From Sipunculus nudus (Eukaryota; Annelida; Sipuncula; Golfingiida; Sipunculidae): 64,000 nt of DNA. The stretch lies in the NCBI GenBank assembly GCA_026874595.1, contig CM049321.1, positions 6,128,979 to 6,192,978 on the forward strand, read 5' to 3'. The first letter of the stretch is position 1; every line of letters begins with the position of its first letter. Shown piece by piece: positions 49,572 to 61,959 of this stretch. The notes beneath the pieces were generated by a model. It searched no databases. It saw only the letters and a list, made by a program, of their open reading frames with translations, and was not told the DNA's origin. The position numbers and the translations under genes were made by a program.

Positions 49572-50713
49572 TTATTTAACTCGAGTTCGGGACATGAACA
49601 TGGTTTCCTGCTGAATATTATACAAGTAGTGTTTTTTGACATTATATGTAACTTTGTATTCCTTTACCGAATTCTTCGCAAATTTAATCATTTCTTGTGA
49701 TCCATTTCGAAATGGACTTAAAAGTGTAACATCGTCCGCATATACAACAGCTCCCGCAAAGTGACTTCCAGCATAACATCCTATACTCTTTTCTTTCAAT
49801 CTGCTCACTAGTACATCCATGGAAACACTAAAGAGCAGCAAGGATAATATACCGCCTTGTCTCAATCCCTTGGACACAGAAAAGCAATTTTAAAGCTTGC
49901 TTTTCCATCTCACACATACCTATTGTCTCATATAAATATCAAGTAACAGTCGAATGATAATCGCAGGTACTTTTCTACGATAAAGGAGGTTAAATAATTT
50001 AACAAAATGAATTTTGTCAAAAGCTTTAGAAGCGTCTTGTAAACAACAGTATACATTGGAACTACGTGACATGTAGTTTGCAGCAATATCCTTTAACACA
50101 GAGGTACACATAATAGTGGAATGTTGCTTTTTGAAAGCAAACTGCAGATTTGATGTCTCAAGTTGTTTACGGCATCGTTGAAGGATAAAAATTTCAAACA
50201 GTTTACAAATACTACTACCAACTAGATACCTCGATAATTTTTACTGTTTGATAAATTTCCTACAGGATCCTTTGGTTTCGACAAAATACCATATTCAAGT
50301 AGATAATCGGGTGTAAACCCATGTAAAAGCATCAAATTAAACACAAGTGACAATAACACAAATAACTGATGAAAACCATGAATTATATGATCAGAAGACA
50401 GACCCTTATTTCCATCACCTTTTCCTGATTTTCAAAGCTTGGCTGCCTGTTTTACATGATCGACGTATATGGCATAGGTCTCATGGCAATGCGATATCAA
50501 TCTGGATGTTTGTTGTCTAATACAGGCTATTTCATCATAATCAGTCACAACAATGTTATACAAGTTACAATATTTAGTCTTAAAACACTGGACAATATCA
50601 ACATCTTTGCACTGATCATCAATAATATTCGGAAGTATTTTATTTGATATTTTCACCTTCTTAAGCTCACCCCAGAAGTATCTCTTGTTATAAAAGCAAG
50701 CCAATTCGGACAT
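49572..50713 (-). pseudogene. LINE reverse transcriptase, broken
   Basis: YFWGELKKVKISN (about 50690), a SKDHII-like stretch (about 50390), DASKAFDKI (about 50030), GLRQGGILS (about 49865) and the catalytic YADD (about 49740) appear in the right order in three separate frames. Frameshifts near 50400 and 49900 separate them. Confidence 0.82.
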
Positions 50714-50857
50714 ACGACTTTTTTATCAAATATTTTATTTCCGTTTGATATCGCATCCTCGTTGCCCTACGAATATCCGCTACTAATCCGTTTTGTGGTC
50801 TGCTACACTAGATGCATATGGCATGTCAGTAAAGAGCTCTGTCCTTATTCGGCTTAA

Positions 50858-51883
50858 CTAGCTCATTCCAGTAAGTTTTATTCTTACGAAATCTAGATTT
50901 CGTTCTGATACATTACCTGCAGTAATGCATTTGTTTGTAATATGTACACACAACTCATTTATTAATCGTTTGTGTTTTATATCATCGCACATCTTATCTT
51001 TACAGGTAATTACATCACAATATTGTGCACCTAAATCATTCATGAGACTTTCAAGAGTGTTGCGATATGAATCAAGTTCTTCATTTGAAGCATGGATCCA
51101 GTCCAATTTATTTACAAAACTATCTGAATCTTTCGCTGCGTAGTTGTGAATGACCGCGTCCGCTTTTAATGATATTATGACAGGTTTGTGAAATGAAATA
51201 TTCAATGCACAGTCCAGTACTTTAACTGACATTATGTCATTATAAAGGTTTTCTGTACATAGAAAGTTATCAATAGTAGAAATACGTCCCTGGCCATCTT
51301 CATATGTATCATCTGAGGATAAATCGGCTCTAAATACCACCTGAAGACCTAAGGTACGACAATACTCTCTGAGATATTTCGATCGTGCATTATTTCTCTG
51401 AATATCTGTATTCAGATCTCCCGCTATTATAATAGCTGTGGGCCCAATCTTTTCAATAAGACAATGGACATAATTAAGACATTCCACATTTATCGGATTA
51501 CAATCAACACTGGAATAGTTTTCACAGGGCAAATAGGCGTAAACTAATTACACGAGGGCTCCACCGTTTAACATCATAGTAGCCGCAAAAATACGCTTAT
51601 GTTCATATTTAATGGGATTAACGTTCGACAAGATCTTTTTCCACATAGCAGCTACACTGCAATATGGCCGGCCTTGTAGGATGTTTTCTCTACTCTCCAT
51701 TCCACTATTAGCCGTGAGCATATACTAAGCATTCACTGTACCCAATACCTGGGATCTCGACTCGGAAAGCCACGTTTCCTGGAGAAAAACAATACCAACA
51801 TATTCATTAAGTAAAAGATCGCAAAGAAAATTGCGTTTCGCATACGTAACCAAGCCAGTTGGGTTGTAAGTTAAAAAATGCAT
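50858..51883 (-). pseudogene. LINE endonuclease (EEP/APE fold)
   Basis: Starts MHFLTYNPTGLV at 51883 and contains FLQETWLSE, AGDLNTD, STIDNF and SFHKPVII, the successive metal-binding and catalytic landmarks of the endonuclease/exonuclease/phosphatase fold. Two in-frame stops lie at about 51727 and 51547. The 224-codon open stretch from 51532 includes most of the domain and the linker to the RT. Confidence 0.85.
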
Positions 51884-52031
51884 TCTGAATCAATAAGTGA
51901 AAAAGAAAAAAAAAACAAGAGTTAATTTCCGCAGCCTGCCGACAAATTTTCGGCATCCAATTCTATGAGGCAGCATTTATGACAATTCTAGAAGGCATGT
52001 GTACATGTGCCAAGCCTGTCTATAAAGAAGG

Positions 52032-52040
52032 TATATAAAG
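52032..52040 (+). promoter_or_regulatory. TATA box of the right-arm vWD pseudogene
   Basis: TATATAAAG, matching the left-arm TATA at 23104-23112 within a conserved block. It has survived although the gene behind it is broken. Confidence 0.6.
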
Positions 52041-52061
52041 CTAATCCAGAACTGGAGCCTG

Positions 52062-52095
52062 AGCACGTAAGAAAGAACTCACCAAAACACACAAG
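52062..52095 (+). other. Predicted non-coding first exon of the pseudogene
   Basis: GAGCCTGAGCACG, GAAAGAA and CACCA elements match left 23050-23082, followed by the donor AAG/GTAAGA at 52095/52096. It would splice to the acceptor at 53576. The exon start is placed about 30 bases after the TATA box. Confidence 0.55.
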
Positions 52096-52824
52096 GTAAG
52101 ATGTCATAATCATTTTAATGAACGTGCCACTGTGTACAAACAGAATTTATGTTACCCGAGGTGGGTACATCGCATGTGTGGAAGATTAAAAGACACTATT
52201 TACGATTGGTGAGAACCTGTTAAGCAATGAGTCCCCTTTTCCCGCTTTGCCGGCTGGTGAACAATTTCTGTCCATAACCTCTACTGATAGGGCAACCTAT
52301 AATAGTGTGATAACGGGGATAAGTGGGTTAGCCCACGATGGTGAAAGAGGGGTGGTAGGGAATCGTAATATCTTATTTCTTAATATCTTATCAAAATTCA
52401 ACTATTATATATTTTATCTGACTTCACGATTTTTACGATTCGACTACTAATAATCAATCATTCTCATTAAGAATACAACAAATTTGCTCGTGGAAATTAT
52501 TAATATTGGAAATAATAAGCAATATGTAATGAAACAGGTGCAAATATTTTTCTTTAGACCTTTAGTGTTCGGAACACCACTCGGACTTACTTGATATTGA
52601 CACCAGCAGTTTCCTCATTTGCTCGATGTTATCATGTCAAAAGTGCTGCATATCTTCTTTTTCATAAAGCTGAAGCGATTCACATCTGCAGTAAATGTTG
52701 AAGGTTTGATAAAACATACATTGAAAACTGAACGAAATATATATCACCTCTGTTGCAAATACAAAGAGTGTCAGAATTTTAAAAAAATCAATTGCTGTAT
52801 GAATGAATATATATGAATATATAT

Positions 52825-52828
<4 letters not shown>

Positions 52829-52865
<37 letters not shown>
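52829..52865. repeat. (TA)n microsatellite
   Basis: A TA run of about 37 bases in the 5' intron of the pseudogene, without a counterpart in the left arm. Confidence 0.95.
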
Positions 52866-52867
<2 letters not shown>

Positions 52868-53264
52868 CCTTCCAATTTTGCAACACAAATTAGATATTTA
52901 TTTTTAGCGGTCATTGGCCCTTAAAGTACACACATTTATTCTTATACAAACTCATATCTTGATCCTTTCTCTCACATATATTCACATTGAATGCAAATCG
53001 CCTGGGTCGCTAGTAGTTCCTTTGCCTTCTTGATTGGAAGAACATACTGGCAAATCATGTAATTCATACTGCATTATCCTAAATCTGTTTATTTAGTCAT
53101 CGCTCACTTTATGGATTTGTTCGTCAACCTTATTTTACTATAATCTAAGCATTTTGCATAGGCCATAAAGCGTTATTAATTTTCAAACCTTGTCAATACA
53201 CGTCCCTTGCCAAAAATTCACTCGAAACCAAACCATCTCTGGACGCTTCTCTCGGATTCCTTTC

Positions 53265-53500
53265 GTTTAGCTTCTGCTCGCCCTTGGCGAAGCCGGTCAG
53301 GTTTATTTCTTCATATTTCTCAAAACATCCGGGTCTGTCATTTTGCATACACACTAAAACCTGGATGTCGCAGGTCGCATTTAGCAATCATGGGTACACC
53401 ATTAGGAAAATTTATTAATCACACATTTAATAATAAAACTTATGATAATTGTTAGTGTATACTAAACCTTCAAAGTGTCATGCAGCGTTGGAAGTTATCC
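53265..53500. repeat. Conserved block upstream of the pseudogene's signal exon
   Basis: Counterpart of 19370-19590. The minus strand gives EKYEEINLTGFAKG (about 53320-53280), inside a 64-codon frame (53387-53193). Confidence 0.55.
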
Positions 53501-53576
53501 ACGTCTCATTGCCAAATTTGCGATTGTAACATCAAATTTTAATTTAATTATCGACGCAGGTTATTATTTGCTGCAG

Positions 53577-53633
53577 GTACAGACGCCACCATGAAGTACA
53601 ATTGGAGGATCATCCTCCTATCCGTGCTGGCAT
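53577..53633 (+). pseudogene. Pseudogene exon: 5' UTR end and signal peptide
   Basis: Acceptor CTGCAG, then GTACAGACGCCACC before ATG at 53591. It encodes a hydrophobic start (WRIILLSVLA) and ends at GTGAGT in phase 1. The exon is intact and has the same 43 coding bases as the left gene. Joined straight to 54141 it stays in frame. Confidence 0.75.
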
Positions 53634-54140
53634 GTGAGTAGTTTATTACATCCGCAATGTTATGTTTCTTTGGGTTTTTTTCGTTTGTCCTTTTGTCTGT
53701 TTCCTTTTTGCTACATTTATAATATATATAACAGATTTTGATAATTTTTTTAGAATATCTGGGCATTGATACAAGGAAAAAATGATTTGATTATTCTCTT
53801 AGTCCGGTTCATCATCTACATCCAGACATTTTATATAAAATATTTATGTGTTATATGCTGAAACATGGTGTGAGATCAGTAAACAAGGCAGGTCATAAAC
53901 CCCATATAATGATCAATTGGTTTACTGATCTCAGGCTAGGTGGCAGCACATTTAAATGTTGCGTGGATCCAAATAAAACATTGATTCAGTCCAATGACCG
54001 AGTGTGATAACATTTTCTGCGGAGATATTTTGAGAGTTTAACAAAAGGGTTTTCTTGTGTACTTATGAACCTGCTGTTTGTACATGTTTCTCCCCAGACT
54101 GATGCACTGGTATTGCAGGTAAATCGCGTTATTTTCACAG

Positions 54141-54372
54141 ATATATGTTGCAAGCTGAGCGGTTACGGGAAGTACAAACAATTCGACAATCCTCGAGTGT
54201 ACATTTCAGAAGCAACTGTGTGTACAATTTCGCATCTGACGTAAACGGAGTATTTCAAATCTGGGTCTATCCTGAATTTCATAAAGATAACCCTAAAGTC
54301 AGCTTCGCAAATAGTACGATCATTCATTATGACGGCAAGACGTACTATCTCAACTACACGGAAGTCCAGTTG
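54141..54372 (+). pseudogene. Pseudogene exon: vWD-1 start, frameshifted
   Basis: 232 bases against 233 in the left copy. CCTCCGAG on the left is CCTCGAG here (54191-54197). Downstream sequence is otherwise very close to the left exon, with both sequons kept, so the break is recent relative to the duplication. Confidence 0.88.
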
Positions 54373-57300
54373 GTATGTCGGAAATTTATTTCAGATCACA
54401 TTAGCATATGTAAGAATTGTGTCATTAATTTTTTTCTTTAATGGAACCTCTTCACGGGGAGATTTATATGGGGTAATAGTTTTTTTAACCATAAAACTGC
54501 ATTATGCGTGGAACCCGTGAGGTCCCCTAAGTGCAAAACCTTAGATTCAAGATTTTTATTTCTTTCTTCTCTCATTTTATGTTCGCCAAGATCTTTAAAG
54601 GGCTGATATTTTATAGCAGAAATTGAGACACATTGAAAGTCTTAGGTCACAGGCATGGTCCGGTATCCATTTTGATCTTGACCGCATTTCCAAGGACTTT
54701 CATGCCAAAACCGTTTCCCGATAAGCCGAATGCATACATCAAGTATTTTTCATACTTTTGGTATCTGACCCCATGAAATGCACATAATATAAAACCGATA
54801 ATTCTTTCTACCTTTTTGTCGTCCTGTAAATGTCGGATTTCTGAGAATTGTCGATTTCACGCAACTTTTAAAATAGTTTAATGAATTTCAGATATCAGAT
54901 ATCAAATTTCCAGAAAAAAAAATCATCCTAGCATGCTTCTAACAACAATTGAATATCCCTTCATATTAAAATCCAGGTTAAACCTAATAATTTTAGATGC
55001 TGGTTCTTCGAAATATGAATTTGTAGTGCAATAAAAGTTTAAAGTGTACTAAAATTATTCTTTTTAAATTTTCGCCAATAATAAAAAGTTTCACGCTAAA
55101 TATAGGCAAACAATGAAAAATAGATATTTTACGACAAATCTTAACAAGTCTATGGTAATAAAATGGAAATGCTATGTACCATAAATGGCTGCAAAATAGC
55201 CATTTACAGTTAAAATATATAAAACTAATTAAAGTATTTATATCCTTGAAAATGCAAAGAAATGTTAATTCTCATACATCTCATTCAGAGTGTATTAAAT
55301 GTTTCAGAAAAAAAAAACACGTAAAATTTCCCTGCAGCAACAGTTTAATTTATATTCAGGAAAAACTAAAACAATATGTAAACAGACTTTTGCGATAGTT
55401 TAGAGTAATTTTCTGAGTTATATAGTTCTGAATTCTCAGTGTGATAGAATTTTGTTGTCATGCCTCATCGGGAAACTCGACACGTTTTGGCGCCTCCTAA
55501 TGCTAACACTGCAAATTACTAACTAGTAGCTTCAGATAATCTTGAGCCTATATATTTTGCGGATGAGGCTTTGACTAGGTCATCGTTTCAGCGTTTCGTT
55601 TAGAAAAATAGCTAGTATGAATAATAACTGTAAGAAAACTGCGCGAAATGTATTTTCTTATTGATTGAATTAACTAGCCTATCAATTTACTGTTTACTAT
55701 ATATGTTATAAATAATTCTTAGAAAACATCAGTACAGTCTCTAGTACAACACACAAACCACATGTGGTCGTGTAAATTATAATCTTTATAATATAATTGG
55801 TATATGTTAATCTATTCTTAAAATTACAGATCATATAAAGCAAGCGGCAATGGAGGAATGAGACGGGCTTAAATAACTAGAATGAAACCATATCCATGCC
55901 AAAGCTGCAATGGAGAAATTTAGAAAGGTCTAACTTTCTACAATTAAACTATAATCATGCCTAGTAAAATATTACTATAATTCAGTTAAATCAATATATT
56001 AAAAAGCAGGTAAATTTTACAACAACTCAACCAAACTGATACAGACCAAGCTCACTACCTACTTGTTGAAACAATTTCATTTAAATTTGTTGATTGGTTG
56101 TTGAGTATCATAAATATTCTAAAACAAAATAATTGTAAAAATTAGGTTGCTCACCCTCGACAAAGACCATGTCACTTGGCCAAAAGATTCGGAAGGAAGA
56201 GAAAGTTGCACAAAAAAATCATGCTTTTTTATTATGTAGCTTTCCATATTAATTAGGTTTTTGCTCCTTTATGAGTTCGTGTGTGAGATTTAAGGGAAAT
56301 TTATGATAAATTTAGGGGAAAATCGACAAATTGAAATGGGCATCAACTGGCAGAATAAATAAAACTTTATCAATCTTGAATAGATGATAAAAAAGTACAA
56401 ATATATCGTATATATTTTTTTAATAGCCAAGCTGTGGTAAATGTTAAGGAATGATTAGGATTATCCTTTATTTTTGAGTTTTATATATTGTATATCCTAC
56501 AAAACGTGAATTTAACAGCCCTTCAGGATCTAATTGTATGTTGTTGAAGCCAGGAGCCATCAATTGCCAGCGACATCAATGAATATTAGAGTTTACTATT
56601 AATTTACTTTCCTTATCCTAGTTTAAAGTGAAACATTCCTGAACTTTATATCATTGTATTTCCACAATTAATTAATTGACATACACTATTCAAGATTTTT
56701 GTTTAATTATATATGTTCCTGTCTAATTATAAGATAAACCAATAGGTTATTTCATTCTAAAATCTAGAACTTGTGTTTCCGCCATAGATTACATAAAATA
56801 TCTGCTACAAGTGCTATTTTCTATTATCTTTATTGCATATTTAAGAAAGCATTTCATGGTGAAGGCATAGCTGATTTAATAAAGAGTTTCTATTGGCAGG
56901 AATCAAGTGTCCAGTGTCCGCATATATCTAATACTACTAAAATGATCCTGTCCACAGGTTTATTTGTCCCAAAACATCCACAGTAAAGGGCCATGACAGT
57001 AGGCCACTTTTGATACCAGCGTTAGTCATAGGCCCTAACTTACAGAATGCACACCAATTTGGCCGTTCCACTTCCGCACAGTTGAATTCCTGGCAGCATC
57101 ACATCGCAGCTGGGTCGCGCATCATTACTCGGTGCTCGCCATCCCCAAACTTCATTTTGGCCCATAACCACAACGATGTTTATAGATTGGTTTCATTTCG
57201 ACCACCAGACCACGCTATCTTACGGGTCTGCGGAGTTTGCTCCCTTACGGGTCTGGGCAACCAAAGATGGCAATACAGCCTTCCTCTAATACTGGACCCA

Positions 57301-57484
57301 ACGGGTCCCCATTTTCTAGAATCTCTGTAACCATATGTAAGCTCAACGATCTTACTGTGTTATTTTAACCTAATATTAAAAAAAAACTCACCTCCGCCAT
57401 CCACTATGGGTATGTATTCACGATGTTTATATGAAGCTTCATCATCCACGGGAGGTGGGGGGGGGGGGGGGGGGGGTGAGGGGC

Positions 57485-57555
57485 GGGGTGGTGTTATGGT
57501 TAAGGTGCCGGGCACATGATCGAGAGGTCCTGAGTTTATGTTGTTGAGGTTAGAT
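57485..57555 (+). repeat. tRNA-derived SINE head
   Basis: TGGTTAAGGTG (57497-57507) matches the pol III A box consensus exactly. GAGTTTATGTTG about 25 bases later looks like a decayed B box. It follows a G-tract of about 20 bases (57457-57476). No true tRNA fold is kept. Confidence 0.5.
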
Positions 57556-57734
57556 TTTTAGTAATTTTAAAAGTGTTTCTCCTGGGTTTGATTATATCGA
57601 TTTCACCATAAGGTTAACTCTTCACAGAAAAGCATTTATTGTATTAATTATTAAATATAATTTTTAAAGCTTTACGATTTGAGAAATGTCCTTCAAAATA
57701 TCCAAATGTAGGAGGATCTTTTTTTTAAAGACAG

Positions 57735-57925
57735 ATATTACAGATACATTTTGTAAACGGTGCATAATCATCTGCAATAATGTGTGTACTGTCAGTTGGT
57801 ATTTTGATAAATGCAACAATTTCCCAGAAAACTACCGTGGCAGACGGACATACCGTTTCCGGTTCATACGTTTTATACGTTGTCAGTGGCGGATCCATAC
57901 GCACGCCTCTCCTGGTAAGCTGTAG
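57735..57925. repeat. Conserved intronic block, counterpart of 13985-14170
   Basis: Reverse complement of the left block with high identity. The minus-strand frame (57928-57725, 67 codons) stays open and aligns with the left plus-strand frame. On the gene strand a GTAAGC lies at its end (57914), so an unrecognised exon is possible but not supported by phase. Confidence 0.5.
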
Positions 57926-59400
57926 CATCCCTTATTTAATCTATGTCTTCCCAGTTATACTTTTATTCTTCATTATTTTTTAAAGATATATATATTTTGG
58001 TTATTATCCAGCAATGAAATTATCAATTTTACCACAGTTTATTTCTTTAATACGTTGAGGATATTAATAAACTGCTTGGTATCAGATCTGCTCCACTGAT
58101 TAACATAGCATCAGTTGCGTCAATTTGTCTTACAGGGTGTGTGTGTGGGGGGGGGCAGCACTCGGAGACACACAGGCCTCTAATTATAGGATCTGACAAC
58201 TTTAAAATATATTATTGTCTGTATCACACATTTACAAATATATATACCAAATCACATTTCAAATATATTACAATTACTTATAAAGTTCTTAGAAAATAAA
58301 GTATTATCATTCCAGTATAAATGTTTTCAAAATCAAGAGGACTACTAGTGAACATATGATATTAGAATTTCGATTAATTTATTACCTTATATTGAACATC
58401 TTTTTTACAATATTGCTTGCATCTACTGGCGTTTTCCTCATTAAATGTATAACCTGTTTTATAACTGCTGTTATCATTGACGATCCTTCTAGAAGATCAG
58501 GCTATACTTTAACATTTCATCTTGTATAAATATTTGTTAAAAAAATAAATATATGTTCATCAGGGAGTTAAGAAAGCTAATGCCATTTGACCTCTTGATA
58601 TTTTAATATTCTGAAAGCAGATATTTTTTTCTACACACTGGTCTATTTATCTTTATGAAATAATTGTACAATTGTACACTATTATTTAGAGAATTAATAC
58701 CCAGGTATAGCTGTTAAAGATACAAAATATCTTTGGCGTCTTTATTAGATATAGGATCGCAGGTCACAAAGATCACAGGACCCTGTGTATATTTAGACAG
58801 AGGGGTTACCCAAGGGGTTCCGCAGGAAGCCATCCCCAATCTCACATTGTATGTAATGTTGAGGTAAACTTAAAAAGCACTGGGAAAATTATAGAATGAA
58901 AATGTTTTTAAAAATTTAAAAATATGAGTAAAGTTTTATTTCTTTTCAGTTTATAGGTAACAATTAATACATTGAGATATATCTCGGGGACATACCTAAA
59001 AATGATTATTAAGTTCACTGTGATAACTGACTCTTTCCAAAGAATCCAAATTTCTATTGATGCACTGGTATTGCTTCTCGTGTTTTGAGTATTTAAAATG
59101 TATAAGAAAATTGTAATTCTTGTTTTTTTTTTTGGCTCATTCTTCAATTTCGTGGATTTTGATTTCAATTGTCTTATACAGAAATACAGTTTTATTCGGC
59201 ATTACCCCTATTGACTTTTAAAATAAAACTTAATTTCGATAACAACTGTTTTCAGTAAAAATTAGGACCTGTCAATAAAATGTTGCATATTAAATATAAT
59301 CAGAAAAATGAAAAAAATTAAAATCATGTTTATCATTATGGATGTTGAAAAGTGAATATTTGGACAGTAAATTGCTGACTGTTGTTTTCTTGTATTACAG

Positions 59401-59632
59401 CCTGGCCATGTTGTAGAGTCTGCGGATACCCTCACACGACATACCGGATGGTCTAAATTTTAACGTCAATGGTGTATGTACAAATGATATGATCCTTACT
59501 GATGATGGAAAGCTAGATATGGATATGATCACAATGCGACGAAACAATAATCTGCGCCACAGCTGGACCGACAAAATCATCTTCAGGCAGAACGAAGGCG
59601 TATATAGTATGAACCTTACATCCGTGTCTGTG
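59401..59632 (+). pseudogene. Pseudogene exon: vWD-2 start, frameshifted
   Basis: 232 bases against 233 on the left. One A is lost after ACACGAC (59440), and GGAGAC has become GGATAC (59427). Acceptor TATTACAG and donor GTAAGA are kept. Confidence 0.88.
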
Positions 59633-60149
59633 GTAAGATATATGTTTATTTAGTTTTTGACTTGTTTGCTTCGTTACTTGGTTGGTTAATCGGTTTGGTC
59701 GATACATTGGTAAATTTGTTATCTCTTAGACACTTAACTTGGAACGTTATATCAGTTTGGAGGACCTGGGTCACAATATATTTTTTCTTAAGGGATTCTC
59801 AATCGTTGTAAAAATGGGTAACATGTTTATCAAGGTGATATCTTCACGGTGTTTTTTTTCCCACCAAGGCTGAACGGTCTGCACGCTTAATGGGAAAGTC
59901 ATACCCAACAGCCCTGTTTCACTCGCAACCAAACGCACCTTTCGGATCCCTCGGTGATATGCCCAGTAAAATAAATAAATAAATAAATGTGCCAATGTGA
60001 GTTATAATTAAGGAAATATGTATTCTTTATTCGGTTTTATAACACAACATCCCTTTTTTGACTAAATGTCCTAGTGCACGAAGGATTTTACACGATTGGT
60101 TTTAATGTTCGTATGCCATAGATAATCTGGTACCATATGTGCAATCCAT

Positions 60150-60215
60150 AAATACACATACACGTATGCATGCACACACACGTATCCACGCACACACATA
60201 TAACATATATAAACT
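60150..60215. repeat. Imperfect CA-rich microsatellite
   Basis: ACACATACACG and CACACACACG motifs mixed with TA steps, within the outer part of the right arm. Confidence 0.6.
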
Positions 60216-60649
60216 TGTATATTATTGCCCATACGGCGTATTTTTTTTTAATCGAACTGTGCGTTCAAATCTACTTACATCGCCCCAATCTACTTACATC
60301 ATGAAAGTCAGGTTGAATGGACTTTTAAAACAACGGATTCGGATTAGCATAGAAGCGCCATACGACTGGTCATTGCTTACCGGGGACCAATCACGGTAAA
60401 TAATACAATGTGCTAGAGTCTTGGGAGATCATATGAGAAAACTAGACCTTATACTTCCTTTGAATGACGATAACGTTATGATGATATCTCAGCTAACTAG
60501 GAACCCATGGTTCTCGACGCTCAGCTGCAATTGTCTATAAGGATATATATGTTTATGAGGTTTTCCAAAATATTGGTCCTGTGATCAGTTTGAAACCAAC
60601 CTGTCTAATCCAACTGGAGTTATCATCCATAATCTAATTTGTGAATGGA

Positions 60650-61950
60650 TAGGCCTTGTGACCTTAACCTTTGACCTTATAACCCCAAAATAAAAAGGAA
60701 ACTTCCCCTATGGGCAGGTGAACCACATGTTGATGATTGAAGGACTGAGATGAAAAGTTTGGCTTTAAATGCATCCACAATCTTTCTAAAGTAGTGGGCC
60801 TTGTGACCTTGACCTTTGATCTCATGTCCCCAGAATCAACAGTTCTTACTTTAGTGGTTGGCCATATATAAGTCAAGTTTGAAACCAATATTTCAAACTA
60901 AACTAGTACGTGTTATCATCTGGAAACTAATATGTGAATTGACGGCCCCAATAACCTCTACCTTGTGATCCCAAAAACCATCAGTTACTTCCACTATTAG
61001 CAGGGGACCAAAATCTGGAAGATAGAATGTTTGGGACAGAAAGTTTGGCTAAAGATACATCAACAATCTTTTTAAAGAAGTGGGTCCTGTGACCTTGACC
61101 TTTGGCCTTATGACCCAAAAATAAAGGGTTCTTACATTATTGGTGGGTCATATATAAGTCAAAATTGAAACCAATATGTTAATCAAACTGGAGTTATCAT
61201 CCAGAAACAAATATGTGGACAGATGGCCCCTTGTAACGATGACCTTTGACCTTGTGACCCCAAATCAATCAGTTTCTTCCCCTTCTGGCAGCTCAGCTAT
61301 ATGTGCATGATGGAAGGTTTTGGATGAAAAGTCTGGCTAAAAATGCATTCACAATCTTTCTAAATAAGTGAGTACTGTGACCTTGACCTTTGACCTCATG
61401 ACCCCAAAAATGAACAGAATCTTCCCCTATTGGCAGGTTAGCGATATTTTGAAGATGGGAGGTTTGGGATGAAAAGTTTGGCTTCAAATGCATAGGCATT
61501 CTTTTTAAAGAAATGAGTCCTGTGACCACGACCTTTGACCGCTGGACCCCAAAATCCACATGGTTCTTACTTTAGTTGTGAGTCATATATAACTTAAGTT
61601 TGAAACCAATATGTCAAACTTAACTTGAGTTATTATCTGAAAATAATATGTAAACAGATGGCCCTGTGATCTTGACCTTTGACCATGTGACCCCAAATTC
61701 ATCTATGCTCTCCCAATACTGCCAAGTCAGCAAAATGTGCAAAATGGAAAGTTTGGGATGAAAAGCTTGGCTTAAAATGCAGCCATAATCTTTTTAAAAA
61801 AGTGAGTCATGTGACATTGACCTCTGACCTCATGACCCCAAAATCATATAGGTTCTTGCTTTAGTGGTGGGCCATATGTAAGTCAAGTTTGAAATCCATG
61901 TGTCAATACAACCTGGAGTTATCATCTGGAAACAAATTTGTGTGGATGGA
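60650..61950. repeat. Tandem array of nine ~145-bp monomers with TGACCTTTGACCT cores
   Basis: Cores begin near 60658, 60790, 60938, 61084, 61232, 61373, 61515, 61656 and 61806. Spacers are of two kinds: A (cttcccctat, aaaagtttggct, cacaatcttt) and B (ttctta.tttagtggtgg, atataagtcaa, gaaaccaatatg, ttatcatctggaaac). The order is A B A B A A B A B, so the unit is a dimer of about 290 bases with one irregularity. The core is exact at 61240-61252 and 61384-61396. Diverged relatives lie at 0.74-0.91 and 42.95-43.4 kb. Confidence 0.85.
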
Positions 61951-61959
61951 CAGATGGAA

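Larger units (their letters stand above)
48822..51950 (-). mobile_element. Non-LTR retrotransposon (APE-type LINE), inactive
   Basis: The minus strand runs from an apurinic-type endonuclease (from 51883) through reverse transcriptase (about 50713-49572) and a C-terminal region (to about 48948) to a poly(A)-signal-like AATAAA and an (AT)n tail. Stops and frameshifts break it into pieces. The left arm has no equivalent, so it inserted after the inverted duplication or was lost from the left. Its 5' edge lies near 51950, just upstream of the conserved promoter block of the pseudogene. The clade is not resolved. Confidence 0.85.
53577..59632 (+). pseudogene. Right-arm copy of the vWD gene, broken
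   Basis: Exons found: 53577-53633 (start codon 53591, signal peptide), 54141-54372 (vWD-1 start) and 59401-59632 (vWD-2 start). Their splice signals are kept. Compared with the left gene, one base is missing near 54194 and another near 59440, so both vWD exons are frameshifted. A G-to-T change at 59427 turns the Asp of CGDPHT into Tyr. The signal microexon and the three exons equivalent to 12.54-8.74 kb are absent, and the last three exons were not found before the window ends. It faces away from the left gene (head to head). Confidence 0.85.
44660..60480 (-). repeat. Right arm of the large inverted duplication
   Basis: Reverse-complement counterpart of 5.93-29.56 kb, collinear over at least twelve matched blocks. 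It is about 8 kb shorter, mainly from loss (or lack of gain) of the segment equivalent to left 7.2-13.5 kb and several left-only insertions. Its own unique insertion is the LINE at 48.8-51.95 kb. The arm ends at about 60.48 kb, just before the DR1-type repeat array. Confidence 0.88.

Noticed and set aside
57485-57555. tRNA gene
   Set aside because: The A box is good but the B box and stems are decayed, which fits a SINE rather than a working tRNA.
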